From the NCBI GenBank assembly GCA_947501635.1, contig CANMWT010000006.1:124001-188000 (forward strand): DNA of 64,000 nucleotides, given 5' to 3'. The notes below the pieces were generated by a model. That model saw only the letters and a program-made list of their open reading frames with translations, made no database searches and was not told where the DNA came from. Source of the DNA: an uncultured Roseobacter sp. GTDB taxonomy: Bacteria; Pseudomonadota; Alphaproteobacteria; Rhodobacterales; Rhodobacteraceae. Shown one piece after another: positions 17,960-27,690 of this stretch. The first letter of the stretch is position 1; each line of letters begins with the position of its first letter. The position numbers were made by a program, and so were the translations under genes.

Positions 17960-18547
17960 ATGGCAAAAGCTATGAGTGGACAAAAAACCGTTACTCCGTC
18001 CGCCGAGAGCCTTGTGGCGTCAGTAAATGCCGTAAAAACACGCGGCTTGCCGCCTGTGCACCTATGGAATCCGCCCTTCTGCGGCGATTTGGACATGCGC
18101 ATCGCGCGCGATGGGACCTGGTTTTATCAGGGAACGCCCATCGGACGGCCTGCTTTGGTCAGGCTTTTCGCATCGATTCTCAAAAAGGAAGGCGACAAAT
18201 TTTTTCTGGTCACGCCCGTGGAAAAGGTCGGGATCACGGTCGATGATGCGCCGTTTTTGGCAATTGATTTCAACGCGACAGATGCCGGGGACACGCAGGT
18301 TCTGACTTTTGAGACGCAGGTGGGCGACCGCGTTGTCGCCAGCGCCGATCTGCCCATTCGGGTGGTGCGCGACCCCGAAACTGGCGAACCTTCGCCCTAT
18401 GTGCTGGTGCGTGCCAACCTCGAGGCGCTGATCGATCGCAAAAGCTTTTACCGTCTGGTTGATCTGGGGGTCGAGCATGAAGGCTGGTTCGGGGTTTGGT
18501 CGTCAGGTGCCTTTTTCGGGATTATTCCGGCTGATGAACTGCTCTGA
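17960..18547 (+). CDS. DUF1285 family protein
   Basis: 195 residues from the ATG at 17960; the ATG at 17972 is equally possible, and a GTGAGGGAA element lies just upstream. The family pattern is clear: PPVHLWNPPFCGDLDMRIARDGTWFYQGTPIGRPALVRLFASILKKEGD over residues about 35-85, then DDAPFLAIDF. No signal peptide. In alphaproteobacteria this gene is often found divergent from moxR, as here; its function is not established. The usual next neighbour in this context, a CCA-adding enzyme gene, is not present, and an SDR gene follows instead. Confidence 0.88.
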   Translation: MAKAMSGQKTVTPSAESLVASVNAVKTRGLPPVHLWNPPFCGDLDMRIARDGTWFYQGTPIGRPALVRLFASILKKEGDKFFLVTPVEKVGITVDDAPFLAIDFNATDAGDTQVLTFETQVGDRVVASADLPIRVVRDPETGEPSPYVLVRANLEALIDRKSFYRLVDLGVEHEGWFGVWSSGAFFGIIPADELL

Positions 18548-18592
18548 CTGACGTTGAAATTACCGTAGCGCAATTAGAAGGACGTAACCGGC

Positions 18593-19285
18593 ATGGAGAG
18601 ACAAACGGCAGTAATCATCGGCGCAGGCACAGGGCTGTCGGCTTCTGTGGCACGCAAACTTGCGCAGCGCGGGTTTGATCTTGTTTTGGGCGCACGCGAC
18701 ACGGCCAAGCTGGATGTTCTTGCCAGAGAGACAGGTGCGCGGTGCGTTCAGGTTAACGGGAGCGATCCCGATCAGATGGCGGCTGTATTCGAAGATTTAC
18801 CAAGCCCGTTGCGCGTGGCGCTTTACAATCCTTCGGCGCGGGTGCGCGGACCGCTTGTCGGGCTTGATCCGACAGAGGTGCGCGCCGCCATTGAAATAAC
18901 CGCCTTCGGGGCTTTCCTGATGGGACAGCAGGCGGCACGGTGCATGCTGGAAAACGTGGGCGATGTTAAAGGTACGATCCTGTTTACCGGTGCTTCGGCT
19001 GGGGTGAAGGGATTTGCGCAGTCCGCCACTTTTGCAATGGGTAAATTCGCGCAGCGCGGATTGGCCCAGTCCATGGCCAGAGAATTGCATCCACAGGGCG
19101 TGCATGTGGCATGGGTCAACATTGACGGTGCTATCTCGAACCCTGACAAAGGTGGCGCGGATGACGGAAGCGCATCCAAACTGGACCCTGACGCCATCGC
19201 CGAAAGCTACATGCACCTTGTTGATCAGCCCAGATCCGCGTGGAGCGACACGCTTACGCTGCGACCGTGGGTCGAGCAATTCTAA
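18593..19285 (+). CDS. SDR-family oxidoreductase-like protein with Phe in place of the catalytic Tyr
   Basis: 230 residues. A Rossmann fold is clear: VIIGAGTGLSASVARKLA at residue 7-24 is the TGxxxGxG-type nucleotide loop, followed by ARDTAKLD. Ser135 in LFTGASAG fits the catalytic Ser. The YxxxK motif reads FAMGK (Phe147, Lys151), so the proton-donating Tyr is missing at the expected place. The rest (GLAQSMARELHPQGVHVAWVNIDG) is classical SDR. It may bind NAD(P) without normal dehydrogenase activity, or use another residue. It is followed by polA on the other strand. Confidence 0.85.
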   Translation: MERQTAVIIGAGTGLSASVARKLAQRGFDLVLGARDTAKLDVLARETGARCVQVNGSDPDQMAAVFEDLPSPLRVALYNPSARVRGPLVGLDPTEVRAAIEITAFGAFLMGQQAARCMLENVGDVKGTILFTGASAGVKGFAQSATFAMGKFAQRGLAQSMARELHPQGVHVAWVNIDGAISNPDKGGADDGSASKLDPDAIAESYMHLVDQPRSAWSDTLTLRPWVEQF

Positions 19286-19352
19286 GTGTTCACGTAACGC
19301 GTCGTGCCGTGGGAAGGAAGGGCACCAAACCTGGTCGAATGTGAGCCGGCTC

Positions 19353-22148
19353 CTAGTGCGCGACAGCCCAGTTCGGCCCGGTACCCGCGTCCACCGTCAA
19401 GTTCACGTCCAGCTTTACCACGGGATCGGCGGCGCCTTCCATGACGCTTCTTGCAACTGCGATCAGATCGTCTTCGGCGCCGTTTTCGACCTCGAAAAGC
19501 AGCTCGTCGTGCACCTGTAGCAGCATCTTGGCAGGCAGTTCGCCAATGGCGTCCGGCATCCGGATCATGGCGCGGCGGATGAGGTCCGCAGCCGTGCCTT
19601 GAATGGGCGCGTTGATCGCAGCGCGGGCTGCAAACCCGGCTTGTGGGCCTTTGGCCGTAATGTTCGGTGTGTGAATGCGCCGGCCGAAAAGTGTCTGCAC
19701 ATAACCGTGCTCTTTGGCGAATGCCTTGGTGTCGTCCATATAGGTGCGGATGCCGGGAAAGCGTTCGAAGTAGCGGTCAATAAAGCCCTGTGCCTCGCTG
19801 CGCGGAATGCGCAGGTTACGGGCCAGTCCAAAACCAGAAATGCCGTAAATGACACCAAAGTTGATCGCCTTCGCGCGGCGGCGAATCTCTGGTGTCATGT
19901 CCTCCATCGGGACGTCGAACATCTCGGATGCAGTCATCGCATGAATGTCCTGCCCGTCCTTAAACGCCTGTTTTAGTGCCGCAATATCGGCAATATGAGC
20001 AAGAATACGCAATTCGATCTGGCTGTAATCCAGCGCAACGAGGGACTTGCCCTCTTCAGCAACGAAAGCTTCGCGGATGCGACGCCCTTCTTCGGTGCGG
20101 ATGGGGATGTTCTGCAGGTTCGGATCGGTTGACGCGAGCCGTCCCGTAGAGGCCCCAGCGATAGAGTAGGAGGTGTGCACGCGACCCGTATCCGGGTTGA
20201 TGTGTTCTTGCAGCGCGTCGGTATAGGTTGATTTGAGCTTGGACAGTTGCCGCCAGTCAAGGATGCGCGCGGGTAACTCGTGCTCCGTCGCAAGATCTTC
20301 AAGCACGTCGGCCCCTGTTGCATAGGCGCCTGTCTTACCTTTCTTGCCGCCTTCCAGCCCCATCTCATCAAACAGGATTTCACCTAACTGCTTGGGGGAC
20401 CCTACATTAAACTTCCGTCCCGCCAATTCGTAAATCTCGTCCTCAAGCCCTGCCATTTTCTGGCTGAACGCATTGGACATGCGGCTGAGTGTATCGCGGT
20501 CCACTTTGATGCCGGTGCGTTCCATATCGGCCAGCACCTGAACCATCGGGCGTTCCAGCGTTTCATAGACGCGCGTTACCTCAGCACGGTGCAATGCGGG
20601 TTTAAAGTGCTGCCAAAGCCGTAAAGTGATGTCGGCATCCTCGGCGGCATAGGGTACCGCATCTTCCAGCGGTACCTTGTCAAAGGTGATGGCCGATTTA
20701 CCAGAGCCTAAAAGGGGTTTTATCGGGATCGGACTATGGTTGAGATAGCGTTCGGACAGCGCATCCATGCCGTGGCCGTGCAGCCCGCCGTGCATGGCGT
20801 AGGACATCAGCATGGTGTCATCGATGGGCGCCACCGTGATCCCCGCTTGGGCAAAGATCTTGGCGTCATATTTCATGTTCTGGCCGATTTTGAGGATGCT
20901 TTCGTCTTCCAAAACGGGTTTGAGCATTTCCAGCGCTTCGGCAAGCGGCATCTGCCCCTCGGCCAGATCGTCCGAGCCGAAGAGGTCGTCAGACCCTTCA
21001 GCCTTGTGTATCAGCGGGATGTAGCAGGCCTGCCCCGGCTCCACACAAAGCGAAATGCCAACCAGATCGGCCGTCATCTCGTTCAGGCCGGTGGTTTCTG
21101 TGTCCACCGCGACGTAGCCCCTTTCATAAATCGCGTCGATCCAGTTTTGCAGGGTGGTAGCATCGCCAACGCTGGTATAGCCCGTGCGGTCAAATGGCAC
21201 GTCTTCGATCTGTGGTGCGTCCGGCGCTGTGGCCGGGGTGTCGTTGATCTCGGGCATCTCGACGCCAAGGTGGTCCGCGATGCGCTTGGTCAGCGTACGG
21301 AACTCCATCTCGGCAAGGAACTGCATCAACGTATCCGGGTCTGGATCGCGGACTTCCAGATCATCAAGCGTGAAATCAAGCGGCGTCTCTTCGTCCAGCA
21401 GCACCAGTTTGCGTGACAGGCGTATCTGTTCGGCGTGGTCAATCAAGGTCTGACGGCGCTTGGGCTGCTTGATCTCGCCTGCGCGCTCCAGCAGGGTATC
21501 AAGGTCGCCATATTCATTGATAAGCAGCGCCGCTGTCTTGACGCCGATGCCCGGCGCGCCGGGCACATTGTCAACCGAGTCGCCCGCCAGTGCCTGTACG
21601 TCCACAACGCGTTCTGGGAACACGCCGAACTTTTCGAACACGCCGTCGCGGTCGATGCGGCGGTTTTTCATGGCATCCAGCATTTCGACGCCATCGCCCA
21701 CCAGCTGCATCAGGTCTTTGTCAGAACTGATGATGGTACACCGCCCGCCTGCTGCGCGCGCCTGCACGGCCAAGGTTGCGATGATGTCATCGGCCTCATA
21801 GCCTTCCTTTTCCTTGCAGGCGATGTTGAAGGCTATGGTTGCGCGTCGTGTCAGCGGGATTTGCGGGCGCAGGTCTTCGGGCATGGCTTCGCGGTTGGCC
21901 TTGTACTGGTCGTACATGTCATTGCGGAAGGTGTGGCTGCCCTTGTCAAAGATAACGGCCACATGGGTGGGTGCGTCCGGGCCTGTGTTCGCCTCTACGT
22001 AGCGGTGCAGCATGTTGCAAAAACCCGAGACAGCACCGATCGGCAACCCGTCGGATTTGCGCGTCAGTGGGGGCAGTGCGTGATAGGCGCGAAAGATAAA
22101 GGCAGAGCCGTCGATCAGATGTAGGTGGTGCCCCTTGCCGAATGCCAT
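19353..22148 (-). CDS. polA: DNA polymerase I
   Basis: 931 residues. The 5' nuclease domain is at the N-terminus (HLHLIDGSAFIFRAYHALPPLTRKSDG, then ADDIIATLA and GDSVDNVPGAPGIGVKTA). The 3'-5' exonuclease is intact by motif: VAVDTETTGLNEM, then NMKYDAKIF. The polymerase domain has the A motif VALDYSQIELRILAHIA, B motif RRAKAINFGVIYG and C motif LLQVHDELLFEV. It fills repair gaps and removes Okazaki primers. Full length for the family. Next to dnaE2 only by position; a small membrane protein and a zinc-finger gene lie between them. Confidence 0.97.
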   Translation of the reverse strand: MAFGKGHHLHLIDGSAFIFRAYHALPPLTRKSDGLPIGAVSGFCNMLHRYVEANTGPDAPTHVAVIFDKGSHTFRNDMYDQYKANREAMPEDLRPQIPLTRRATIAFNIACKEKEGYEADDIIATLAVQARAAGGRCTIISSDKDLMQLVGDGVEMLDAMKNRRIDRDGVFEKFGVFPERVVDVQALAGDSVDNVPGAPGIGVKTAALLINEYGDLDTLLERAGEIKQPKRRQTLIDHAEQIRLSRKLVLLDEETPLDFTLDDLEVRDPDPDTLMQFLAEMEFRTLTKRIADHLGVEMPEINDTPATAPDAPQIEDVPFDRTGYTSVGDATTLQNWIDAIYERGYVAVDTETTGLNEMTADLVGISLCVEPGQACYIPLIHKAEGSDDLFGSDDLAEGQMPLAEALEMLKPVLEDESILKIGQNMKYDAKIFAQAGITVAPIDDTMLMSYAMHGGLHGHGMDALSERYLNHSPIPIKPLLGSGKSAITFDKVPLEDAVPYAAEDADITLRLWQHFKPALHRAEVTRVYETLERPMVQVLADMERTGIKVDRDTLSRMSNAFSQKMAGLEDEIYELAGRKFNVGSPKQLGEILFDEMGLEGGKKGKTGAYATGADVLEDLATEHELPARILDWRQLSKLKSTYTDALQEHINPDTGRVHTSYSIAGASTGRLASTDPNLQNIPIRTEEGRRIREAFVAEEGKSLVALDYSQIELRILAHIADIAALKQAFKDGQDIHAMTASEMFDVPMEDMTPEIRRRAKAINFGVIYGISGFGLARNLRIPRSEAQGFIDRYFERFPGIRTYMDDTKAFAKEHGYVQTLFGRRIHTPNITAKGPQAGFAARAAINAPIQGTAADLIRRAMIRMPDAIGELPAKMLLQVHDELLFEVENGAEDDLIAVARSVMEGAADPVVKLDVNLTVDAGTGPNWAVAH

Positions 22149-22227
22149 GCTGTTCTCCCTCGCTGCGATGACTGCCTACATGGCGCGACACCGCGGCGAA
22201 GTCCAGAACCGTCAGCAGGGCGCGTGT

Positions 22228-22680
22228 CTAACCGCCCAGGATCTGATCGAGGTTTTGCATGATACCCACAAGGAGGATTGCGCCGGCAATGATCAGAGCA
22301 GCGATCAGAAGAACCTGCATGAAGATGGATGCCATGCCGACAAAAAGCCCATAGGCTGCCATGCGCTTTGGCTCGCGGCGGATAAAGCCGATGACGGATG
22401 CGATAATTGCGAGGACACCCAGAACAGGCGCTGCGGCCATCAGGATGCGGTCGATGTCCCATGTCGGTTGGACGATGGTTTCTTCCGGCTGTGGCAGTCC
22501 TTGTAGCGCGCGCTGGGCGGCGGCCCGCATATTGCCTGCTATTTCGCCTATTTGAGTGCCAACATCCGGTTGGGCGGTGAAAGGCCCTGCATAAAGAGCA
22601 AAGAGGGCAACGCTGATGCCCAAAGCGCCCAATACCATGGCCGCATAGGAAAACAGTGCGTCTTGAGGGTCTGTATGCAT
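22228..22680 (-). CDS. Small membrane protein of unknown function
   Basis: 150 residues from the ATG at 22680, which has GGAG 7 nt upstream; an earlier ATG at 22695 lacks this. Three to four hydrophobic stretches: DALFSYAAMVLGALGISVALFALYAGP, MAAAPVLGVLAIIASVIGFI and MQVLLIAALIIAGAILLVGI regions, with a polar loop of about 45 residues between the first two. I do not recognise a family. It is transcribed in the same direction as polA and upstream of it, and could be an operon partner, but the 79-bp gap holds no clear signal. Confidence 0.72.
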   Translation of the reverse strand: MHTDPQDALFSYAAMVLGALGISVALFALYAGPFTAQPDVGTQIGEIAGNMRAAAQRALQGLPQPEETIVQPTWDIDRILMAAAPVLGVLAIIASVIGFIRREPKRMAAYGLFVGMASIFMQVLLIAALIIAGAILLVGIMQNLDQILGG

Positions 22681-22743
22681 GTCTAATCTCCGCAATCGGT
22701 AGCGGAGAGTTAAAATGCAAAAGCGGCAATTCTTTGTTGCCAG

Positions 22744-22920
22744 TCAGGTCTTTTCGGAAAAATCCTTGTGGATGTATTTGCAGTCGCAATAGCCGCATTC
22801 GACCCAGCCCTGGTCTTTGGGAATTTGCAACCAGACACGCGGATGCCCCAAGGCGCCTTCGCCACCGTCACAGGCAATCCGAAAGCTTTCGACGATTTTT
22901 GTCTCTGGGGGTTGCTGCAT
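22744..22920 (-). CDS. CHCC-type zinc-finger protein (58 aa)
   Basis: 58 residues from the ATG at 22920 to the TGA at 22744-22746, with AGGA 10 nt before the start. The pattern is [15 protein letters not shown], then [16 protein letters not shown]-x-x-G...GHP.V...C-x-Y-C. This is the zf-CHCC motif found in the mitochondrial complex I subunit NDUFS6 and its alphaproteobacterial homologues, where Cys, His, Cys and Cys bind zinc. It is below the usual length cut-off. It is divergent from dnaE2, whose LexA-like box lies between them. Confidence 0.88.
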   Translation of the reverse strand: MQQPPETKIVESFRIACDGGEGALGHPRVWLQIPKDQGWVECGYCDCKYIHKDFSEKT

Positions 22921-23024
22921 CTTTGCATCCTCGCTTTGGCTGGATGCTTTATGGCCAAAGCAGGCGCGGGGGGCAAGTACAACCGGCGCCTCTTCGGTGG
23001 TTTGGCAAAAAGGACTCCAAATGA

Positions 23025-23039
23025 GAACAAAAGGTGAAT
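23025..23039 (+). promoter_or_regulatory. Candidate LexA (SOS) box upstream of dnaE2
   Basis: GAACAAAAGGTGAAT: the GAAC-N7-GAAC pattern (reverse complement of the alphaproteobacterial GTTC-N7-GTTC box) with one change in the last position. It resembles the perfect box before imuB over 12 of 15 bases. It ends 16 nt before the dnaE2 ATG. Confidence 0.7.
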
Positions 23040-23055
23040 ATACTGAGTCTCTGCT

Positions 23056-26037
23056 ATGTTTGCCGAGCTTAACATCACATCGAACTTCTCATTCCTAAAA
23101 GGGGCTTCGCACCCAGAGGAATACATGTCGCGTGCGGCAGCGCTTGGCATGGATGCCATTGCAATCGCGGACGAGAACTCTGTTGCAGGTATTGTGCGGG
23201 CACATGCGCGGGCGCGTGAAATCGCGCGTCAGGTGGACGAGCGGCAGCAATGGGAGGCACAGCATGGCCGCATTGGGCCTCAATTGCCTTCGGGGCTTGG
23301 CAATCACGAAATTGCGCCAACGCTATACGCGACGCCGCGGCTTATACCGGCCGCGCGGCTGGTTTTTACGGATGCCGCCGACATCACCGCATTGCCTCGG
23401 GACCGTATGGGGTGGGCCAGCCTTTGCCGTCTGTTGTCGGCCGGCAGGCTGCGCGCTGAAAAAGGGGCTTGCGATCTGCAACTGGCGGATCTTCTCAAAA
23501 AAGGCGAGGGGCTGCACCTGATTGTCTGGCCAGAATCGCTGAGAGGGCAGCGCGGCGCGGACGGATGGGAGCAAACAGCGCAGCGTCTGACGCGCCGCTT
23601 TGCCGGAAGGGTGCACGTCGGTCTGGCACCGCAGTATGACGGGCGCGACCGACAGCGGTTTGCGCGTATCACAGAAGCAGCGCGGCGTCTTGGCCTGCCA
23701 ACGGTGGCCAGTGCATCACCGCTTATGCATCACGGTGCACGTCGCAAGCTGGCCGATGTTGTCACAGCCATTCGCATGGGGCGCCGTGTTGATGATCTGG
23801 GCCGCGATGCGCTACCCAACGGTGAGGCGCGTCTGCGCTCCGAGCGGGAAATGCGCCGCCTCTTTGCAGGGTTCGAAACGGCGGTGGATCGGGCTTTTTC
23901 CCTTTCACAGAGCCTTGAATTTTCGCTGGATGCGTTGCGCTACGAATATCCGTCCGAGAGTACGGAAAACGAAACGCCATCAGAGCGTTTGCGCCGTCTG
24001 GCGTATGAGGGACTGGCCTGGCGCTATCCTTCGGGTGCCTCGCAGAAAGTGCACCGTTTGCTGGAGCATGAGCTGACACTGATCGGGAAACTGAAGTATG
24101 AGCCCTATTTCCTGACTGTCCGCGATATTGTCGCCTTTGCGCGCAGTCGTGACATTCTGTGTCAGGGGCGGGGGTCGGCCGCCAATTCCGTGGTTTGCTA
24201 TTGTCTTGGGGTAACATCGGTCAGTCCGGAGATCGGTACCATGGTGTTCGAGCGCTTCGTCTCGGAGGCGCGGGACGAGCCACCCGACATTGACGTGGAT
24301 TTCGAGCATGAACGCCGCGAAGAGGTGATCCAGCATATTTATGAACGCTACGGGCGGCACCGTGCGGGGCTTTGCGCCACTGTCGTGCACTACCGCGGCA
24401 AGCGGGCGATCCGCGAGGTGGGCCGCGCCATGGGGCTGACGGAAGATACCATCTCGGCGCTTTCCTCGCAGCTTTGGGGGTTTTTTTCCACCAAGGGGAT
24501 CGAAGCCGAACGCATGGCTGAGATTGGTCTCGACGCGGCGGACAAACGCCTGCAGCAGACCCTTGCACTGGTTTATGAGATCAACGGCTTTCCACGCCAC
24601 CTTTCCCAGCATGTGGGTGGTTTCGTGGTGACCGAAGGGCGGCTTGATGAATTGGTGCCCATCGAGAACGCCACCATGGAAGGGCGTACGGTCATCTGTT
24701 GGGACAAGGATGACATCGAGGCGCTGGGTATTCTGAAGGTGGATGTGTTGAGTTTGGGCATGCTGACCTGCATTCGCAAGGCGTTCGATTTGGTCAAGAT
24801 GCACCACAACGCCAGCCACACCCTTGCGACGCTGCCGCCCGAAGATCCCAAGGTGTATGATATGCTGTGCCGCGCTGACAGTATCGGTGTCTTTCAGGTT
24901 GAAAGCCGTGCCCAGATGAATTTCCTGCCGCGCATGCGGCCGCGTTGCTTTTATGATCTGGTCATCGAGGTGGCGATCATCCGGCCTGGCCCTATTCAGG
25001 GTGATATGGTGCACCCCTATATCCGGCGCAGGAACGGTGAGGAGGAGGTCTCTTTTCCTTCCGATGAATTGGGCGAAGTGTTGGGCAAAACGCTTGGAGT
25101 GCCTCTGTTTCAAGAGCAGGCAATGCAAATAGCCATCGTGGGTGCGGGTTTCACACCGGATCAGGCGGACCGGTTGCGCCGCTCGCTCGCCACCTTCAAA
25201 CGGCATGGAAATGTGAGTGAGTTCAAAACCCTCTTTTTGCGCGGCATGGCACAAAAAGGCTATGACAGAGACTTTGCAGAGCGGTGTTTCTCTCAGATTG
25301 AAGGGTTTGGGTCTTATGGATTTCCCGAAAGCCATGCGGCGAGTTTTGCGCTGCTGGTATATGCCTCCAGCTGGCTCAAGTGTCACCATCCGGGCATTTT
25401 TGCCTGTGCGCTGCTGAATTCCCAGCCTATGGGGTTTTACGCGCCTGCGCAGATCGTGCGGGATGCGCGCGAACATGGGGTGGAGGTGCGTCCGATCTGC
25501 ATCAACGCCAGTTTCTGGGACAATACGATGGAGCCCGACGGGCAGGGTGGGCTCGCGCTGCGTTTGGGGTTCCGGCAGATCAAGGGCATCAGTGAGGAAG
25601 ATTCCACATGGCTGACGGCTGCGCGGGGGAACGGATATCAGTCGGTTCGTGACGTTTGGCGGCGCGCCGGGCTTGCCCCTGCCACGGTGGAGCGTTTGGC
25701 GGAGGCGGATGTTTTTGCGGGTATACAACTGGGCCGGCGTGATGCGCTTTGGGAGGCCAAGGCGCTGGCCCCCGGCGCGCCCTTGCCGCTTTTCGCCGGT
25801 GATATGGAGGGAGAGGCGATTGACGAGCCGGCGGCGCTGTTGCCCGAAATGACATTGGGGGAGGAAGTGGTGGAGGATTATGTTTCTATGAGGTTGACGC
25901 TGAAGGCGCATCCGGTGGCTTTGTTGCGGCGCTGGTTGACGCCTGCAGCAGGCAAGGCACCGCCCATGGTGCCGGTGACGGATCGCAAGGCACCCGATTT
26001 GGCCAAGATCAGCTATACGCGTGGTAATCCGGACTGA
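23056..26037 (+). CDS. dnaE2: Error-prone DNA polymerase III alpha subunit DnaE2 (ImuC)
   Basis: 993 residues. The start [31 protein letters not shown] is the conserved N-terminus of the DnaE2/ImuC branch (weakened PHP metal site). The polymerase core is present: [17 protein letters not shown] and [16 protein letters not shown] carry the acidic active-site residues, followed by the HVGGFVV and [12 protein letters not shown] segments. The C-terminus, after the [15 protein letters not shown] element, ends within about 30 residues; the OB-fold region usual for the family (roughly another 90-100 residues) is not seen. It belongs to the SOS translesion (ImuABC) system, but imuA and imuB are not adjacent. 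It is probably LexA controlled through the box just upstream. Confidence 0.93.
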   Translation: MFAELNITSNFSFLKGASHPEEYMSRAAALGMDAIAIADENSVAGIVRAHARAREIARQVDERQQWEAQHGRIGPQLPSGLGNHEIAPTLYATPRLIPAARLVFTDAADITALPRDRMGWASLCRLLSAGRLRAEKGACDLQLADLLKKGEGLHLIVWPESLRGQRGADGWEQTAQRLTRRFAGRVHVGLAPQYDGRDRQRFARITEAARRLGLPTVASASPLMHHGARRKLADVVTAIRMGRRVDDLGRDALPNGEARLRSEREMRRLFAGFETAVDRAFSLSQSLEFSLDALRYEYPSESTENETPSERLRRLAYEGLAWRYPSGASQKVHRLLEHELTLIGKLKYEPYFLTVRDIVAFARSRDILCQGRGSAANSVVCYCLGVTSVSPEIGTMVFERFVSEARDEPPDIDVDFEHERREEVIQHIYERYGRHRAGLCATVVHYRGKRAIREVGRAMGLTEDTISALSSQLWGFFSTKGIEAERMAEIGLDAADKRLQQTLALVYEINGFPRHLSQHVGGFVVTEGRLDELVPIENATMEGRTVICWDKDDIEALGILKVDVLSLGMLTCIRKAFDLVKMHHNASHTLATLPPEDPKVYDMLCRADSIGVFQVESRAQMNFLPRMRPRCFYDLVIEVAIIRPGPIQGDMVHPYIRRRNGEEEVSFPSDELGEVLGKTLGVPLFQEQAMQIAIVGAGFTPDQADRLRRSLATFKRHGNVSEFKTLFLRGMAQKGYDRDFAERCFSQIEGFGSYGFPESHAASFALLVYASSWLKCHHPGIFACALLNSQPMGFYAPAQIVRDAREHGVEVRPICINASFWDNTMEPDGQGGLALRLGFRQIKGISEEDSTWLTAARGNGYQSVRDVWRRAGLAPATVERLAEADVFAGIQLGRRDALWEAKALAPGAPLPLFAGDMEGEAIDEPAALLPEMTLGEEVVEDYVSMRLTLKAHPVALLRRWLTPAAGKAPPMVPVTDRKAPDLAKISYTRGNPD

Positions 26038-26060
26038 CCGCTCGGTGCGTTGAAGATTTT

Positions 26061-26100
26061 GTGCCTCCGGCGGCGGTATTTGGCACCATTTGGAAGACCA
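26061..26100 (+). repeat. Dispersed intergenic repeat, diverged copy A
   Basis: Begins GTGCCTCCGGCGGCGGTATTT and continues GGCACCATTTGGAAGACCA. It shares the CCTCCGGCGG-G-TATTT core and an AGACCA tail with copies at 50009 and 63698. It lies 23 bp beyond the dnaE2 stop. Confidence 0.55.
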
Positions 26101-26172
26101 GTCGGTGAAAGAGGTTCACCCTGCCTGTGAGAGCGGTTAAAAGGCGGCAAACCCAAAAGAGGAGAGCATAAG

Positions 26173-27690
26173 ATGACTGCGCCCAAACCTGTTGTTTTGT
26201 GCATTCTGGACGGTTGGGGTTTGAGTGACCGCGAAGAGGGGAATGCCCCTTTGCAGGCCAGTACACCCACCATGGATCGTCTTATGGCGACTTGCCCCTC
26301 TGCGACCCTGACGACGTTCGGCCCTGATGTGGGGCTGCCGCGGGGACAGATGGGTAACTCCGAGGTCGGGCATACGAACATTGGAGCCGGTCGTGTCGTG
26401 GCGATGGACCTGGGGCAGATCGACCTTGCGATCGAGCAGGGGCAGTTTGAGCAAAACCCGCCGATCAGAGACTTTATTGCGCGACTCTTGGAGACTGGCG
26501 GTACTGCGCATCTGATGGGGCTTGTATCAGATGGGGGGGTGCATGGGCATTTGAACCACATGGTTGCTGCGGCGCGTGCACTGGACGACGCGGGTGTCCC
26601 TGTGGTGATACATGCGCTGACAGACGGTCGCGATGTAGGGCCCCGATCTGCCTTGGCTTTCTTTGAGAGGCTTCAGGCTGCTTTGCCGGCGAGGGTGCGC
26701 ATTGGAACGGTGACCGGACGCTATTTTGCGATGGACCGCGACAACCGCTGGGATCGCGTTGCAAAAGCCCATGCTACCATCATCGGGGCGCAGGGTGCGC
26801 AGGCCGGGTCGGCGCGAGAGGCCGTGGAGGCGGCGTATGCGCGTGGTGAGGATGATGAATTCATCGCCCCGACCGTTCTTGCGGGATATCGGGGTGCGTC
26901 GGACGGTGACGGCTTCTTTTGCCTGAACTTTCGCGCCGATCGTGCACGCGAAATCATGTCTGCGGTTGCGGCACCCGACTTCGACGCTTTTGAGACGGGC
27001 GCACGGATCGACTGGGCCGCAGTGATGGGGATGGCGCAATACTCGCAGGCGCATGGTGCTTTCATGACCACGATGTATCCAAAGCCAGATATCGTGAATA
27101 CGCTGGGTGACTGGGTCGCGCAGCATGGTTTGCGTCAGTATCGTCTGGCGGAGACGGAAAAGTATCCGCATGTGACTTTCTTTCTCAACGGCGGCGAAGA
27201 GGTTTCTTTTGACGGAGAAGACAGGTTGATGCCCAAATCGCCCGATGTGGCGACATATGATTTGCAGCCTGAAATGTCTGCTGATGAGGTTACAGAGGCA
27301 TTCGTGCAGGCGATTGAAAGCGGGTATGATCTGATCGTTGTGAATTATGCCAATCCGGACATGGTCGGCCATACCGGTGATCTTGGTGCGGCGATCAAGG
27401 CTTGTGAAGCGGTGGATCGGGGATTGGCACGGGTTCTTACCGCATTAGAGACTGTTGGGGGGGCGATGATCGTGACGGCGGATCATGGCAATTGCGATGT
27501 GATGATCGACCCGGAAACGGGCGGTCCGCATACGGCGCATACGTTGAACCCTGTGCCTTTGGTTGTTTATGGCGCGCCGGACGGGGCGCAGCTTTCTGAT
27601 GGCAGGCTTGCGGATATCGCCCCGACCGTGCTGCACTTGATGGGCTTGCCGCAACCGGAAGAGATGACAGGTCGGTGTTTGCTGTCATGA
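26173..27690 (+). CDS. gpmI: 2,3-bisphosphoglycerate-independent phosphoglycerate mutase
   Basis: 505 residues, full length. The start VVLCILDGWGLSDREEGNAP carries the metal-binding Asp. The phosphoserine region is seen as GQMGNSEVGHTNIGAG, and further metal and substrate residues as FNFRADRAREI (here LNFRADRAREI), then NPDMVGHTG and VTADHGNCDVM. It interconverts 2- and 3-phosphoglycerate in glycolysis using two Mn/Zn ions and no cofactor. AGAGGAG lies 9 nt before the ATG. Its stop overlaps the following envC-like start by 4 bp, so this central-metabolism gene leads a cell-envelope operon. Confidence 0.97.
   Translation: MTAPKPVVLCILDGWGLSDREEGNAPLQASTPTMDRLMATCPSATLTTFGPDVGLPRGQMGNSEVGHTNIGAGRVVAMDLGQIDLAIEQGQFEQNPPIRDFIARLLETGGTAHLMGLVSDGGVHGHLNHMVAAARALDDAGVPVVIHALTDGRDVGPRSALAFFERLQAALPARVRIGTVTGRYFAMDRDNRWDRVAKAHATIIGAQGAQAGSAREAVEAAYARGEDDEFIAPTVLAGYRGASDGDGFFCLNFRADRAREIMSAVAAPDFDAFETGARIDWAAVMGMAQYSQAHGAFMTTMYPKPDIVNTLGDWVAQHGLRQYRLAETEKYPHVTFFLNGGEEVSFDGEDRLMPKSPDVATYDLQPEMSADEVTEAFVQAIESGYDLIVVNYANPDMVGHTGDLGAAIKACEAVDRGLARVLTALETVGGAMIVTADHGNCDVMIDPETGGPHTAHTLNPVPLVVYGAPDGAQLSDGRLADIAPTVLHLMGLPQPEEMTGRCLLS

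Noticed and set aside
23980-25911. 643-residue minus-strand open frame
   Set aside because: It is fully antisense to the conserved dnaE2 polymerase core; its length comes from high-GC third positions of that gene, and its sequence has no recognisable motif.
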